From positions 186,001 to 250,000 of the forward strand of contig NZ_JAATIT010000003.1 in NCBI RefSeq assembly GCF_011926545.1: a stretch of 64,000 bases of DNA. The letters are read 5' to 3'. Below are positions 63,308 to 64,000 of this stretch, one piece after another. Position numbers and translations under genes: made by a program. Source of the stretch: Sphingopyxis italica. Its GTDB lineage: Bacteria; Pseudomonadota; Alphaproteobacteria; Sphingomonadales; Sphingomonadaceae. Below the pieces are notes generated by a model, which saw only the letters and a list, made by a program, of their open reading frames with translations, made no database searches and had not been told where the DNA came from. Positions within the stretch are counted from its first letter, which is position 1; each line of letters opens with the position of its first letter.

Positions 63308-64000
63308 CTACTCCTTCTCGTCCACCGGCACGATCGCCGACCAGTGTCGGCGGCGCCACTCGCCCGGCGACATGCCGATCTTGCTCCGGAAGAGCGCGCA
63401 CAGATGCGCATGGCTCGAAAATCCGGTGGCAAAGGCGATTTCGGCGATCGACAGCGGGCGGTTCATCAGGAACCAGCAGGCGCGGCGCAGCCGCTGACGC
63501 AGCACATATTGCGCGGGCGTGCGCCCGGTCGCGCGGGCGAAATGGACGATCAGGCTGTTTACCGACATGCCCGCCTCGGCCGCCATATCTTCGACGGTCA
63601 GCGGCGTTTCGAGTCGCGCCTGAATGAAGGTCATCAAGTCGTTGATTCGCCGGGTCAGGGCGAGGGATTCGGCTCGCCCGACCATATGATCGAGCGTCCT
63701 CGCGAGGATCGCGATCAGCGGATCGGCGGCCGAGGCGTCGCCCGCCGCGACCGCCCGAACGAGCGCCGCGAGCGCGAGATCGTGGTGCGCCGCAAGCGCG
63801 CGCGTGTCGAGCGCGATCGACAGCAGCGGCACCGGAATCTCGACCTCGCTATAGCGGACCGCGCCCCCCTTCGCAGCGGCGCGATAGACAAGCCCCGCGG
63901 GCACCAGCCACATCTCGCCCGGCAGCGGATCGCCGAGCGAAGTCCGCATGTCCCCCAGCCAGGTTTCGAGCCAGTGATAGCCGCCCGCCTCGTAAAGGAT
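63308..64000 (-). CDS. AraC-family transcriptional regulator, N-terminus beyond window
   Basis: The frame stays open from 63308 to the window end, with 17 more residues (ILYEAGGYHWLETWLGD) before the internal Met at 63949, so the gene is truncated at the right edge. The visible part has a cupin-like sensor (LPGEMWLVPAGLVYRAA, YSEVEIPVPLLSIALD) and the AraC DNA-binding region: TVEDMAAEAGMSVNSLIVHFARATGRTPAQYVLRQRL and SIAEIAFATGFSSHAHLCALFRSKIGMSPGEWRR. The target is unknown. Confidence 0.88.
   Translation of the reverse strand: MLYEAGGYHWLETWLGDMRTSLGDPLPGEMWLVPAGLVYRAAAKGGAVRYSEVEIPVPLLSIALDTRALAAHHDLALAALVRAVAAGDASAADPLIAILARTLDHMVGRAESLALTRRINDLMTFIQARLETPLTVEDMAAEAGMSVNSLIVHFARATGRTPAQYVLRQRLRRACWFLMNRPLSIAEIAFATGFSSHAHLCALFRSKIGMSPGEWRRRHWSAIVPVDEKE

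Overview
The window is chromosomal DNA of a GC-rich alphaproteobacterium, most likely a sphingomonad (Sphingomonadales, Sphingopyxis or a close relative). This is an inference from the very GC-rich codon usage, an UrcA-type protein, the SUF-only iron-sulfur operon led by an Rrf2 regulator, the dnaJ-brkB-fabI-aroC run, and several short palindromic repeats of a kind common in sphingomonads. About 67 protein genes are supported. No rRNA, tRNA, CRISPR array, prophage or classical insertion sequence was seen. No search or folding program was run; family names come from motif reading.

Layout. 1-5.8 kb: gene fragment, small membrane protein, LysR regulator with a perfect palindrome at its promoter, UrcA protein, then a tight operon GbsR/MarR regulator - DUF4166 - DCC thioredoxin-like protein - dehydrogenase/DUF4166 fusion. 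5.9-16.5 kb: prolyl oligopeptidase and free methionine-R-sulfoxide reductase, two envelope proteins with terminators, a gamma-glutamyltransferase-like protein, PilZ protein, divergent HxlR/SDR pair, rlmN, a small beta-barrel protein, YnfA protein. 16.5-24.2 kb: esterase divergent from a LolD/YbbA-type ATPase and FtsX-type permease; then thrS-phosphoesterase-TauE on the minus strand. 24.2-28.3 kb: a plus-strand run starting at a Fur/Zur-like palindrome: MerC protein, VOC protein, small protein, hydrolase, thioesterase, glyoxalase I, glyoxalase II, lipoprotein. 28.5-33.2 kb: pyrD, ggt and acyl-CoA synthetase on the minus strand.

33.2-42.8 kb: DUF885 metallopeptidase-like lipoprotein, AraC regulator, a candidate small RNA, and the SUF operon (Rrf2 regulator, sufB, sufC, sufD, sufS, sufT, sufA-like). 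The operon is invaded: a DUF559 endonuclease-like gene flanked by 36-37 bp inverted repeats sits directly behind sufB and is followed by a second copy of the last 16 sufB codons that differs only by synonymous changes. Other palindromic repeats have been absorbed into the end of the Rrf2 gene and the start of sufS, and a perfect 27 bp inverted repeat separates sufC from sufD. This is the most unusual part of the window.

42.8-64 kb: MddA-like methyltransferase, extensin-like protein, a flavin-dependent halogenase, CPA2 antiporter, a Phd/PIN toxin-antitoxin pair, cytochrome P450, a repeat-rich lipoprotein, two tandem dicarboxylate symporters and an SLC13 carrier, then (minus strand) dnaJ-brkB-fabI-VOC-aroC, divergent pdxH and phzF-like genes, a serine hydrolase with a divergent membrane protein, and an AraC regulator cut by the window end.
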